Part shown: positions 45,270 to 54,333 of the stretch, one piece after another
Layout of the letters: every line of letters begins with the position of its first letter
Position numbering within the stretch: the stretch's first letter is position 1
Made by a program: the position numbers and the translations under genes
NCBI RefSeq assembly: GCF_004684345.1
Contig: NZ_CP038469.1
Span: forward strand, 3,534,001 to 3,598,000
DNA: 64,000 nt
Source: Citrobacter tructae
GTDB lineage: Bacteria; Pseudomonadota; Gammaproteobacteria; Enterobacterales; Enterobacteriaceae
Direction of reading: 5' to 3'
Notes under the pieces: generated by a model
Told to the model about the DNA's origin: nothing
What the model saw: only the letters and a program-made list of their open reading frames with translations
The model's database searches: none

Positions 45270-45734
45270 TTATAAAACTGAAATAGCGACCTTCACGACT
45301 ATTTTGCGGATCGGTGTGGCGACAGTTTTATGACATCCTGGGCGGTGAACATCCTGCGGGAAAAATATGGCGTAGCTTCCGGGAATCATTTCAAAGAATG
45401 ATTCATGTTCACTGTCGTGATAAAAAATAATATCGCGCTGTTCTAATAAAGATTCGCTAATTTCGTTATGGCCGGTATCAATCGCGATACCAATTTTCTC
45501 TTCGCCCGAGGCCAGAAACTGAATATCCAGATAGCGACGATGAACTTCCGGGCGGTTTTCGGCAGCGTCACGGGTGGTTAAATCGATAACCTGTGCGAAG
45601 ATATTTTTTCCGTCGATCTCCACCACGCCCGGTTCCAGCGTGCTGAAGTCTGTGCTGCGCAGAAAGTCGAGCGCCCTTTCAATGGCTGCGGGCAAACGAC
45701 ACGGATTAGGCTGAGCGATATGTCCAAAGATCAT
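45270..45734 (-). CDS. yiaL: YhcH/YjgK/YiaL-family (DUF386) protein YiaL
   Basis: A 154-residue beta-barrel (cupin-like) protein. Conserved positions include EIDGKNIFAQV, ENRPEVHRRYLDIQFLASGEE, FYHDSEHESF and FFPQDVHRPGC, a set of His and Glu residues suited to bind metal. The family includes EbgC and possible sugar anomerases or isomerases. The start at 45734 has a TAAGGAG site that overlaps the yiaK stop, so the genes are coupled. Confidence 0.92.
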   Translation of the reverse strand: MIFGHIAQPNPCRLPAAIERALDFLRSTDFSTLEPGVVEIDGKNIFAQVIDLTTRDAAENRPEVHRRYLDIQFLASGEEKIGIAIDTGHNEISESLLEQRDIIFYHDSEHESFFEMIPGSYAIFFPQDVHRPGCHKTVATPIRKIVVKVAISVL

Positions 45735-45745
45735 AGTATTGCTCC

Positions 45746-46744
45746 TTACAGCGCCTGAATTTTGGCCCATACGCTGTCATCAACGGTGATACCGTTGCGG
45801 CGATTTTCTTCCAGCAGCTTTGTAAACTCGTGACCTGGCAGGCGGACTGGCGTCTCCTCATCCGCGCGTTCAGCGGTGGTGATGAAGTCCATAATCCGCT
45901 GTAATTTGGCATCGCGAGTGGCGCCGTCGATCAGTTTGTCGACCTCAATGGCAATGAAAATCTGCGAAACGCCGTATTCATCGCTGTTATCCTGGGTGAC
46001 TTCCGCAACTGAGGAGCCATCAGAAAGTAGGGTGGCAATCATATCCAGCACAATCGACAGGCCTGAGCCCTTCCAGTAGCCCATTGGCAAAATACGGCGA
46101 TTTTTCTCGATAACGCCAGGTTCTCTGGTGAGATTACCTTCATCGTCGAACCCGCCGTCCACCGGTAGTTCACGACCCGCCAGACGGTTAACTTCCAGCA
46201 TGCCGTAGGAGAACATCGACATCGACATATCCACCATGGTGATCGGCGTTGATGGGATGGCAACAATCAGCGGGTTAGTGCCGATACAGCACTCTTTAGA
46301 ACCCCATGCAGGCATCACGGCGATGGAGTTGGTCCAGCAGATGCCGATGTAACCTTTCTCTGCGGCCTGCCAGCCATAGCTACCGCCGCGCATCCAGTGA
46401 TTTGCATTACGCAGCGCCACCAGGCCAATGCCGTGATCGGAGGCCAGTTCGATGGCTCTGTCCATCATCTTTTTCGCGGTCAAGTTGCCGATTGAGCGTT
46501 GGGCATCCCACTGCTCAATTGCTCCGAGGCTGGTAATGCGCTGCGGTTTGGCCTCAGGAATGATGTCGCCGTTGTCCAACTGCTGAATGAAGCGAGGAAA
46601 ACGGTTCACGCCATGCGAATAGACTCCGGATTCGGTGGTGCGTGCAAACATTTCAGCACAGGCATCTGCGGTTTCAACGGCAAGACCGCGCGCCAGCAGT
46701 ACCCGATTGAACGCTTCTTTCAACTGCTCAAAAGTGACTTTCAT
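45746..46744 (-). CDS. yiaK: 2,3-diketo-L-gulonate reductase YiaK
   Basis: A 332-residue NADH-dependent reductase of the malate/L-sulfolactate dehydrogenase (Ldh2) family. It reduces 2,3-diketo-L-gulonate to 3-keto-L-gulonate, the first committed step of the operon. Family blocks are TESGVYSHGVNRFPRFIQQL (with the catalytic His), IGLVALRNANHW and GTNPLIVAIPS. First gene of the operon, divergent from its regulator yiaJ. Confidence 0.95.
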   Translation of the reverse strand: MKVTFEQLKEAFNRVLLARGLAVETADACAEMFARTTESGVYSHGVNRFPRFIQQLDNGDIIPEAKPQRITSLGAIEQWDAQRSIGNLTAKKMMDRAIELASDHGIGLVALRNANHWMRGGSYGWQAAEKGYIGICWTNSIAVMPAWGSKECCIGTNPLIVAIPSTPITMVDMSMSMFSYGMLEVNRLAGRELPVDGGFDDEGNLTREPGVIEKNRRILPMGYWKGSGLSIVLDMIATLLSDGSSVAEVTQDNSDEYGVSQIFIAIEVDKLIDGATRDAKLQRIMDFITTAERADEETPVRLPGHEFTKLLEENRRNGITVDDSVWAKIQAL

Positions 46745-46961
46745 TCCTGTTTCCTTAATTAAATTTGATCGCTTTTTTATCTCTAAATTTCACTATGCGA
46801 AATCTGATTTCAAATATAGCGATCAAATTTTGACAGATCAACGGGTCGGCCTGTTTTTTAAAATTATCAAAATCAAATGGTTATGTTTTTTCGGTTCAGA
46901 TCGTGAACTGAAACACACTTTGCGCTACCATCAGAGCGCGACGAAAAGGGGAGCGAAAGCG
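46745..46961. promoter_or_regulatory. Divergent yiaK / yiaJ control region
   Basis: This 217-bp gap is AT-rich and contains GCGATCAAATTTTGACAGAT near 46818. It probably carries both promoters and the YiaJ operators. I could not define the operators from sequence alone. Confidence 0.6.
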
Positions 46962-47777
46962 ATGGGCACAAAAGAGAATGAGATGACGCAAGAAAAAGAG
47001 AGGCCAGCCGGAAGTCAGAGCCTGTTTCGTGGTTTGATGTTGATTGAGATCCTGAGCAACTATCCGAATGGCTGCCCGTTGGCCCATCTGTCTGAACTGG
47101 CGGGGCTGAACAAAAGTACCGTGCATCGACTGCTGCAAGGGCTGCAATCTTGTGGATATGTCACGCCCGCGCCCGCAGCGGGAAGCTATCGCCTGACCAC
47201 CAAATTCATCGCCGTTGGGCAGAAGGCGCTGTCGTCACTGAATATTATCCATGTCGCCGCGCCGCACCTTGAAGCTCTGAATATTGCCACCGGTGAAACG
47301 ATTAACTTTTCCAGTCGTGAAGATGACCACGCGATTCTGATTTATAAGCTGGAACCCACCACCGGTATGCTGCGCACCCGCGCCTATATTGGTCAGCATA
47401 TGCCGCTGTATTGCTCGGCGATGGGCAAAATTTATATGGCGTTTGGTCATCCGGACTATGTGGCGTCTTACTGGGAAAGCCACCAGGATATGATTCAGCC
47501 ACTGACCCGCAATACCATTACCGGTTTACCGGCGATGTACGATGAACTGGCACAGATCCGTGAAAGCAGCATGGCGATGGACCGGGAAGAGAATGAGCTG
47601 GGCGTATCCTGCATTGCGGTGCCGGTGTTTGATATTCATGGCCGCGTGCCGTACTCGGTTTCAATTTCACTCTCCACTTCTCGCCTGAAGCAGGTTGGGG
47701 AGAAGAATTTACTCAAGCCGCTGCGGGAGACTGCTCAGGCAATTTCGAATGAACTGGGCTTTACCGTTCGCGATTAG
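46962..47777 (+). CDS. yiaJ: IclR-family regulator YiaJ (PlaR)
   Basis: A 271-residue regulator with an N-terminal winged helix-turn-helix (about residues 20-85; LAHLSELAGLNKSTVHRLLQ) and a C-terminal IclR ligand domain. E. coli YiaJ represses the yiaKLMNOPQRS operon. The chosen ATG at 46962 has an AGGGGAG site upstream and gives MGTKENEMTQEKERPAGSQ; the frame stays open further upstream through the promoter region. Confidence 0.94.
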   Translation: MGTKENEMTQEKERPAGSQSLFRGLMLIEILSNYPNGCPLAHLSELAGLNKSTVHRLLQGLQSCGYVTPAPAAGSYRLTTKFIAVGQKALSSLNIIHVAAPHLEALNIATGETINFSSREDDHAILIYKLEPTTGMLRTRAYIGQHMPLYCSAMGKIYMAFGHPDYVASYWESHQDMIQPLTRNTITGLPAMYDELAQIRESSMAMDREENELGVSCIAVPVFDIHGRVPYSVSISLSTSRLKQVGEKNLLKPLRETAQAISNELGFTVRD

Positions 47778-47895
47778 GCGAAACGCCAGAGTTGCTCACA
47801 TACCTGACAAAATTTAACCGTTTCCCCTGTCCGATCAAAGCGACAGGGACAGCCTCTCTGGCACTCTGTGGTTTTTAACGGCGACGGAGAAGGCA

Positions 47896-48369
47896 ATGAA
47901 CGGATTTATTATGGCGGATGCGGCGAAATGCATTGGATGTCGTACCTGCGAAGTGGCCTGCGTCGTCGCGCATCAGGAAAACCAGGATTGCGCAGCGGTC
48001 TCTTCCAGCGCCTTTACCCCGCGCATTCGGGTTATTAAAGACGATGCGTTTACCACGGCGGTTACCTGTCATCAATGTGAAGACGCACCTTGTGCGAACG
48101 CATGCCCAACCAGCGCCATTCGCCGCGAAAGTGGGCATATCTTCGTTGAACAGGCGCGTTGCATTGGCTGTAAGAGCTGTATGCTGGTTTGCCCGTTTGG
48201 GGCCATGAATGTGGTTGTACATCGCTCGCGGGTGCAGGCGGTTAAATGCGATTTGTGCTGGCATCGTGATGCGGGGCCGGCGTGTGTAGAAGCCTGCCCA
48301 ACCAGCGCGTTGCAGTGTGTTGACGCAGCCAATATTCAGCAGCAGCGTCTGCGTTCACAGCCGTTATGA
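47896..48369 (+). CDS. yiaI: Polyferredoxin-like [4Fe-4S] protein YiaI
   Basis: A 157-residue HydN/DmsB-type iron-sulfur protein with sixteen cysteines for four [4Fe-4S] clusters: C12/15/18/22, C58/61/66/70, C89/92/95/99 and C118/121/130/134. It has no signal peptide, so it is cytoplasmic. Such proteins are electron-transfer subunits, but no catalytic partner (formate dehydrogenase, hydrogenase or molybdoenzyme) is nearby. A GGAGAAGG ribosome site precedes the start. Confidence 0.9.
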   Translation: MNGFIMADAAKCIGCRTCEVACVVAHQENQDCAAVSSSAFTPRIRVIKDDAFTTAVTCHQCEDAPCANACPTSAIRRESGHIFVEQARCIGCKSCMLVCPFGAMNVVVHRSRVQAVKCDLCWHRDAGPACVEACPTSALQCVDAANIQQQRLRSQPL

Positions 48370-48404
48370 AATTAGCCCGACCCGAGCTTGGGTCGAGCTA
48401 ATCA

Positions 48405-49655
48405 TCAGCCTTCCAGCCAGGCGCGTTCTATCTCTTCAGCCAGAATCTTCACGCCAGCCTCGATTTTCTCCGGTTCTGGCACGTAGTTCATGCGCATGCA
48501 CTGATGGGTATGCGGCCACGGCTTATCCAGCCCCGGGAAGAAGTAGTCGCCTGGAACCATCAACACGCCACGCGCTTTCAGGCGCTGATACAGCAGTTCG
48601 GTAGTGATGGGCAAGTCCTTGAACCACAGCCACAGGAAAATCGCGCCCTCTGGTTTATGGATCAGGCAGCGTTCTTCAGACAGGTAACGGCGAATGATCG
48701 CCACGGTCTCCTGAACGCGCTGATAATAAAATGGTTTGATCACGGTCTCTGACAGGCGCAGCAGGTCGTTGCGCTTAATCATCTCGCACATGATCGCCGG
48801 ACCCATGCCGCCAGGCGCAAGACTGATAATGCCGTTCATATTGGTGATAGCGGTGATGATTTTTTCATTGGCGATAATAATGCCGCAGCGCGAACCCGGC
48901 AGCCCGAGCTTGGAAAGGCTCATGCACAGCACAATGTTGGGGTTCCACAGCGGGCGTGCTTCGCTAAAGATAATGCCGGGAAACGGGACGCCGTAGGCGT
49001 TATCAATAATCAGCGGTATACCGTGCTGATTGGCAAGGCGATCCAGCTTCAGTAGTTCTTCGTCAGTGATCACATTGCCTGTCGGGTTGGTGGGACGCGA
49101 CACGCAAATCATGCCGGTCTCTTCACCAATATGCAGGTGTTCAAAGTCAACGTGATACTTAAACTGGCCTTCCGGTAACAGTTCGATGTTTGGTCGTGCG
49201 GAAACGAAGAGATCCTCTTCCAGCCCGGAATCGGCATAGCCAATGTATTCCGGTGCCAGCGGGAACAGGACTTTTCGGGTGGTCCCGTCGGCGCGATGTC
49301 CGGCGAAGAGATTGAATAAGTAGAAAAACGCGCTCTGACTGCCATTTGTCAGTGCAATATTTTGTGGTTCGATATCCCAGCCCAGTTTCTCGCGTAGCAG
49401 TGTGGCCAGCTCAGCCAGTAGCTCGGTTTTACCTTGTGGACCATCATAATTACAAAGCGCATCAGTGACTTTGCCGTTTTCCAGCATCTCTGCCAGCAGA
49501 GACTGGAAATAATCCTGCATCTGTGGAATTTGCGCCGGATTACCGCCGCCAAGCATGATCGCGCCGGGCGTACGTAAACCGTCGTTGAGGTCCTCCATCA
49601 GGCGGGTGATGCCTGAATGGCGGGTAAATTTGTCGCCAAAAAGTGAGAATGTCAT
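48405..49655 (-). CDS. avtA: Valine--pyruvate aminotransferase AvtA
   Basis: A 416-residue class I PLP aminotransferase that makes alanine from pyruvate and valine, and the reverse. The PLP lysine is in CMSLSKLGLPGSRCG. Other marks are GGGNPAQIPQMQDYFQ, TNGSQSAFFYLFNLFAG and SRPTNPTGNVIT. The start at 49655 gives the family N-terminus MTFSLFGDKFTRHSG; earlier starts in the same frame lack support. Confidence 0.96.
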   Translation of the reverse strand: MTFSLFGDKFTRHSGITRLMEDLNDGLRTPGAIMLGGGNPAQIPQMQDYFQSLLAEMLENGKVTDALCNYDGPQGKTELLAELATLLREKLGWDIEPQNIALTNGSQSAFFYLFNLFAGHRADGTTRKVLFPLAPEYIGYADSGLEEDLFVSARPNIELLPEGQFKYHVDFEHLHIGEETGMICVSRPTNPTGNVITDEELLKLDRLANQHGIPLIIDNAYGVPFPGIIFSEARPLWNPNIVLCMSLSKLGLPGSRCGIIIANEKIITAITNMNGIISLAPGGMGPAIMCEMIKRNDLLRLSETVIKPFYYQRVQETVAIIRRYLSEERCLIHKPEGAIFLWLWFKDLPITTELLYQRLKARGVLMVPGDYFFPGLDKPWPHTHQCMRMNYVPEPEKIEAGVKILAEEIERAWLEG

Positions 49656-49791
49656 AGCAGGTGGTCTGTCGAGCTGAGTAATAAAGTGGCTAACCATAAC
49701 GCTACCTATGGCAGGGTGCAAATCAGGCCTGCAAGGCTGGATTGACGTATTGTGCTGCAGATTTGTGACGGGCTGGTTTTTTATTTTGCAT

Positions 49792-49825
49792 CAGGCTTCT
49801 CGTGGCATCCGGTACGAGAAGCCTG
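49792..49825. other. Strong hairpin between avtA and malS
   Basis: Perfect 12-base arms CAGGCTTCTCGT (49792-49803) and ACGAGAAGCCTG (49814-49825). It lies just after the malS stop. On the malS strand the tail is A-rich, so it is not a textbook terminator; 3'-end protection is possible. Confidence 0.6.
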
Positions 49826-49831
49826 GCGGGA

Positions 49832-51862
49832 TCAGGGCTGGCCTGCCCAGATAACTATCACTTTGTCGTCACCGTGCTCGCGGGTAAATCCGTAGCCTTG
49901 CTTTAACGTCAGTGTGGTTTGCTTACCCGCGCCGATGGCGGAATGTCTGGCCCGGAACTGGCTGATTTTCTGCCAGTGCGTGACGCTGGCGGCTGATTTG
50001 CCGCTGACGTCCAGCCAGTTCATATCGGAGCGTGTGCCCTGTAAAGGGTCTGAGCCAGTCGGGCCAAAAGGACGTGCGGACTCGTCGCCGTAAAACAGCT
50101 GCACTGCGCCGGGTGCCAGCAGCAACAGTTCGGCTGCTTTATCTCCACCTTCACGGAACAGGCGCGTATCATGCGATGAGAGATAGCTCAGGACGTTAAA
50201 ATCCTGCAATTTATCTGCCATCTGTTGCCAGGTGAGATCCATATTTGCCAGACAGTCGACGGCCTTTGCCGCCTGCTCCTGATAATCAAAATTGATCATC
50301 GCATCAAAGCCGTGGCGGTAATAATCGCTACGCATGACGCCGTGGCCCCACGCTTCTCCGGTCATCCAGAAGGGTTTATCATCCAGCGCTTTGTCCGGGT
50401 TGGCTTTCTTCCATTCGGCCAACGCTGCGCTGGCCTGGGTTTTCAGTTGCTGCCAGGCGGGAAGCTCGACGTGTTTGGCGGTATCGACCCGAAATCCGTC
50501 AATCCCGTAATCACGTACCCACTGACTGAGCCAGTGCGTCAGATAATCCCGAGGCGTGTAACCGGCGATAGCTTTGGCGTGGGTATCCGGCTTGTGCTGA
50601 TAAAAGTTTGGCAGCCCGGAAGGTGTGGTGGATTCAGTTTTCAGGTCGGGCAGGAAGGCCAGCGACATTGTCAGGTCGTCAAAACCGGGACTGTTGTAGT
50701 CGCCGATGTCGGTACGGATCCAGTTTTTTCCCCACCATTTTTCCCAGGCGGTTTTATCGCTGAAGTTGATGTAATCATTAAAGCTGTGCCAGCTCTGTCC
50801 GGCGGCGGGCTTCCAGTCCGTCCAGCGTTCACCGAGCGTATTTTTCAGTTCATCACCCGATAAGTACAACGCACCAAACTGATACGCCTGCATATCGGCC
50901 AGCGTCGCGTAACCCGCATGGTTCATCACCACATCGAACAGAATACGGATACCGCGCTGGTGAGCGCCGTCGACCAACGCACGCAGATCGGCCTCGTTGC
51001 CCATATTGGCGTCAAGCGTAGTCCAGTCTTGCGTGTAATAGCCGTGGTAGGCGTAGTGAGGAAAATCTCCTTTGGTACCACCACCAACCCAGCCGTGAAT
51101 CTGCTCAAACGGGGCGCTGATCCACAGAGCGTTAACCCCCAATCGTTGCAGATAGTCGAGCTTGCTGGCGAGGCCGCGTAAGTCACCGCCGTGAAACGTA
51201 CCAATCTCCTGCATGCCGTCGTTGTGACGATCATAGCTGTGGTCATTGGTAGGATCGCCATTCTGAAAACGGTCCGTCAACACGAAGTACACCGTGGCGT
51301 TGTGCCAGTCAAAGGGGGCGGGGGCGTCCGTTTCTGCGCGTTCAAGCAGTAACAACCCGTTGCTGGTTGCGGCAGGCTGCATTGCGATCTGACCGTTCTT
51401 CACCGTTGCCGTTTGCTGGCTGTAGTAATCGCGTACCACTGTCCCTTCCGGGAAGGTCTGGCTCACGTCCAGTGTTAACGGAGAACCATCCCATTTTGGA
51501 CACTGACGAACCTGGGCCGTGACGGGATCGGTGGTGCTTTTAACCGAGAGCATCAGCGTCGGTGTGCCGGAGCGGGTATCGACTTCCAGCGTATAGCGAC
51601 CGTCTTTGAATAAACGCCACTGCGGTGGCTCGCCTTCGCAAGGTTTGAGCGACAGCATCTGATTGAGTTTAATGGCATCGGCAGGCTGCCAGCACTGTTG
51701 GTCAAAATTTAGAATTAAAGGGCGGGTACCCTTCGTCAACGCTGCATGGCTGACAAACTTACCCGTACCTTCCACTTCGAAGGCGGGGAACCCTTGAGAA
51801 GTCCATGATGAGGCGATGGCGATGCCGGGCATAAGCGCCAGCGCAAAGGCGGCAAGTTTCAT
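49832..51862 (-). CDS. malS: Periplasmic alpha-amylase MalS
   Basis: A 676-residue secreted GH13 enzyme that cuts long maltodextrins in the periplasm. The signal peptide ends near IAIASS. GH13 motifs in order are DVVMNHAG, GFRVDTAKH (nucleophile Asp), TGEAWGHG (acid/base Glu) and SSHDTRLF. An N-terminal segment of about 180 residues precedes the barrel. Length equals the E. coli enzyme. In E. coli it belongs to the MalT regulon. Confidence 0.96.
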   Translation of the reverse strand: MKLAAFALALMPGIAIASSWTSQGFPAFEVEGTGKFVSHAALTKGTRPLILNFDQQCWQPADAIKLNQMLSLKPCEGEPPQWRLFKDGRYTLEVDTRSGTPTLMLSVKSTTDPVTAQVRQCPKWDGSPLTLDVSQTFPEGTVVRDYYSQQTATVKNGQIAMQPAATSNGLLLLERAETDAPAPFDWHNATVYFVLTDRFQNGDPTNDHSYDRHNDGMQEIGTFHGGDLRGLASKLDYLQRLGVNALWISAPFEQIHGWVGGGTKGDFPHYAYHGYYTQDWTTLDANMGNEADLRALVDGAHQRGIRILFDVVMNHAGYATLADMQAYQFGALYLSGDELKNTLGERWTDWKPAAGQSWHSFNDYINFSDKTAWEKWWGKNWIRTDIGDYNSPGFDDLTMSLAFLPDLKTESTTPSGLPNFYQHKPDTHAKAIAGYTPRDYLTHWLSQWVRDYGIDGFRVDTAKHVELPAWQQLKTQASAALAEWKKANPDKALDDKPFWMTGEAWGHGVMRSDYYRHGFDAMINFDYQEQAAKAVDCLANMDLTWQQMADKLQDFNVLSYLSSHDTRLFREGGDKAAELLLLAPGAVQLFYGDESARPFGPTGSDPLQGTRSDMNWLDVSGKSAASVTHWQKISQFRARHSAIGAGKQTTLTLKQGYGFTREHGDDKVIVIWAGQP

Positions 51863-52178
51863 AACGCTGTCCTTGATGCTGCGGTTTTAGCCAGTTTGCC
51901 AGCGAATTACGGTCGGAGACTCATCCTTTGGGTGGATTCCACCAGGATGAGACGTGAGGGTGAGCGATCGTGCGCAAAAAACGATGTTATTTTGCGATAA
52001 CCCCCACATTTTCTTCGAATTAATGCCAATTTTAACCGTTAGCGCGTGACATAGTTTCAGAATTGGACTATTCCTTTGGGTGCTCTTGACGGCTATTTTT
52101 GCTATGATTTGAGATTCATCTCTCATTTTTGTGAAAAATATAAGGTGTTGGAATGTATAAATCCGACCAGGAGACCTA
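51863..52178. promoter_or_regulatory. Divergent malS / bax control region with possible MalT boxes
   Basis: A 316-bp gap between divergent genes. MalT boxes have a GGATGA-like core; candidates are CATCC at 51922-51926 (minus strand GGATG) and AGGATGAG at 51944-51951, followed by GAGGGTGAG at 51956-51964. They lie 60-100 bases upstream of malS. Assignment is tentative. I see nothing else structured here. Confidence 0.4.
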
Positions 52179-53003
52179 ATGATATTGACTCCCATTCGAC
52201 GATATGGGGCAATGATTCTTATGTTACTCACCATGGCATTTTCGGGTGAGGTGCTGGCAAAGACACACACGGCAACAACGAGTCAGAAGCCCCAGGCAAC
52301 CAAGACAAGTAATACACAGGTAAGCAGTAAACAAGAGTATTCTCGCAATAGTGCAAAGAGTAGTTCACTTCCTGATTTGCGAAAATACCCTTCCGGAACA
52401 CCAAGGAAAAAAGCGTTTCTCCGGACGGTTATGCCTTACATTACCAGTCAAAATGCGGCCATTACTGCTGAACGTAACTGGCTGATTTCGAAGCAGTACC
52501 AGAATCGCTGGTCGCCAAGCGAGCGTGCGCGTATGAAAGATATCGCCAAACGCTATAAGGTGAACTGGTCTGGCAACACGCGTAAAATTCCGTGGAACAC
52601 GCTGCTCGAGCGCGTGGACATTATCCCGACCAGTATGGTAGCGACCATGGCTGCTGCTGAAAGCGGATGGGGTACGTCAAAGCTGGCGCGTAGCAACAAC
52701 AACCTGTTTGGCATGAAATGTGTCAAAGGGCGCTGCACCAATGCGCCGGGTAAGGTGAAAGGTTACTCTCAGTTTGACTCGGTGAAAGAGTCGGTGACGG
52801 CCTACGTCATCAACCTGAATACGCATCCGGCATACTCTTCTTTCCGTAAGTCTCGTGCCCAACTGCGTAAAACGGATCAAGAAGTCACCGCCACGGCGAT
52901 GATTCACAAGCTGAAGGGTTATTCCACCAAAGGACAGAGCTACAACAACTATCTGTTCGCGATGTATCAGGATAATCAGCGCTTAATTGCCGCGCATATG
53001 TAA
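52179..53003 (+). CDS. bax: Bax protein, glucosaminidase (LytG/FlgJ-like) family
   Basis: A 274-residue exported protein with an N-terminal hydrophobic signal (about 10-28) and a Ser/Thr/Lys-rich linker. The C-terminal GH73 glucosaminidase domain has the catalytic glutamate in MVATMAAAESGWGTSKLAR and the family words NNLFGMKC and GYSTKGQSYNNYLF. It probably cuts N-acetylglucosaminyl bonds in peptidoglycan; the physiological role is unknown. An AGGAG ribosome site precedes the start. Confidence 0.92.
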   Translation: MILTPIRRYGAMILMLLTMAFSGEVLAKTHTATTSQKPQATKTSNTQVSSKQEYSRNSAKSSSLPDLRKYPSGTPRKKAFLRTVMPYITSQNAAITAERNWLISKQYQNRWSPSERARMKDIAKRYKVNWSGNTRKIPWNTLLERVDIIPTSMVATMAAAESGWGTSKLARSNNNLFGMKCVKGRCTNAPGKVKGYSQFDSVKESVTAYVINLNTHPAYSSFRKSRAQLRKTDQEVTATAMIHKLKGYSTKGQSYNNYLFAMYQDNQRLIAAHM

Positions 53004-53019
53004 TCCCAGCATGCTGAAC

Positions 53020-53066
53020 AGGCCTACATGATGATGTGTAGGCCTGATAGCACTGCGCCATCAGGC
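53020..53066. repeat. REP-like hairpins between bax and xylR
   Basis: A perfect hairpin (arms AGGCCTACA, 53020-53028, and TGTAGGCCT, 53037-53045) overlaps a second palindrome GCCTGATAG...CCATCAGGC (about 53042-53066). They lie between two convergent genes. Confidence 0.65.
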
Positions 53067-53074
53067 AACGCTCT

Positions 53075-54253
53075 TCACAGCAGCACTTCACTGTTCACAT
53101 CGCGATACTCTTTGGGCGTCGTGTCGTACTCTTTTTTGAAGACAGAATAGAAATACTGCAGAGATGGATAGCCGCACATCTGCGAAATCTCATTGATCGA
53201 CAGCGTGGTTGAAATCAACAGGCTGCGCGCTTTTTCCAGCTTTTCGGCATGGATCACCGCGTGGATGGTCTCCCCGACCTCTTCTTTAAAACGTTTTTCC
53301 AGATTCGAACGCGAAATCCCCACTGAGTCCAACACTTGATCAACCTTGATACCTTTGCAGGCGTGGTTGCGAATGTAATGCATAGCCTGAATAACGGCAG
53401 GATCGGTAAGCGAACGATAATCCGTAGACTGACGCTCAACAACGCGTACAGGAGAAACCAGAATGCGCTGTAAGGGTATCTCTTCGTGAGCCAGCAGGCG
53501 GTGGAGTAGTTTGGCTGCCTGATACCCCATTTGTCTGGCTCCCTGAGCGACGGAGGACAAGGCGACTCGTGACAGGTAGCGGGTGAGTTCTTCGTTATCA
53601 ATCCCAATGACGCACAGCTTTTCCGGTACCGGAATATGCAGATGTTCACAGGCCTGCAAAATATGCCGTGCACGTGCGTCGGTGACGGCGATAATCCCGG
53701 TTTGTGGCGGTAAGGTTTGCAGCCAGTCGGCCAGCCGATTTTGTGCGTGCTGCCAATTTTCTGGTGCGGTTTCCAGACCCTGATACACCACGCCACGGTA
53801 TTTTTCTTTTGCGACCAACTGACAAAAGGCGTACTCGCGCTCCTCGGCCCAGCGTTTGCCGCTTGAAGCCGGAAGACCATAAAATGCAAACCGGTTAATG
53901 CCTTTTTCTTTTAAATGCAAAAAGGCGCTTTCAACCAAAGCATGGTTGTCGGTGGCAATGTAATGGACCGGTGGATAATGTTCGGCAATATGGTAGGAGC
54001 CACCGATGCCGATGATAGGAACATCTACATCGGCAAGTAATTGCGCAATATCATCATCGTCATAATCGGCAATAACGCCGTCGCCTAACCACTCTTTAAT
54101 GTTATCAATGCGAGCACGAAAATCTTCTTCTATGAAGATATCCCACTCTGATTGCGACGCTTGCAGATACTCACCAACCCCTTCAACCACCTGACGGTCG
54201 TAGGCTTTATTGGCATTAAATAACAACGTAATACGATGACGTTTATGAAACAT
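53075..54253 (-). CDS. xylR: Xylose operon activator XylR
   Basis: A 392-residue regulator. The N-terminal LacI-like periplasmic-binding domain (about 1-270) senses D-xylose. The C-terminal AraC-type domain (about 290-390) has two helix-turn-helices, including VDQVLDSVGISRSNLEKRFK and INEISQMCGYPSLQYFYSVF. It activates the divergent xylAB and xylFGH promoters. Here it is downstream of xylFGH on the same strand. Confidence 0.97.
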   Translation of the reverse strand: MFHKRHRITLLFNANKAYDRQVVEGVGEYLQASQSEWDIFIEEDFRARIDNIKEWLGDGVIADYDDDDIAQLLADVDVPIIGIGGSYHIAEHYPPVHYIATDNHALVESAFLHLKEKGINRFAFYGLPASSGKRWAEEREYAFCQLVAKEKYRGVVYQGLETAPENWQHAQNRLADWLQTLPPQTGIIAVTDARARHILQACEHLHIPVPEKLCVIGIDNEELTRYLSRVALSSVAQGARQMGYQAAKLLHRLLAHEEIPLQRILVSPVRVVERQSTDYRSLTDPAVIQAMHYIRNHACKGIKVDQVLDSVGISRSNLEKRFKEEVGETIHAVIHAEKLEKARSLLISTTLSINEISQMCGYPSLQYFYSVFKKEYDTTPKEYRDVNSEVLL

Positions 54254-54333
54254 GGTTCTTTTCCCGCTGAATCATGTAGAAAAGACAATGCCGGTTGCAT
54301 TAACCGGCATTGAGATACACCCACTTCTTAAAT

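Noticed and set aside
49792..49825. Strong hairpin as malS terminator
   Set aside because: The stem is excellent, but on the malS strand it is followed by A-rich rather than T-rich sequence, so I list it only as a hairpin.
53254..53889. Second 211-codon frame on the minus strand within xylR
   Set aside because: It overlaps xylR in another frame; the main frame encodes complete sensor and AraC domains.
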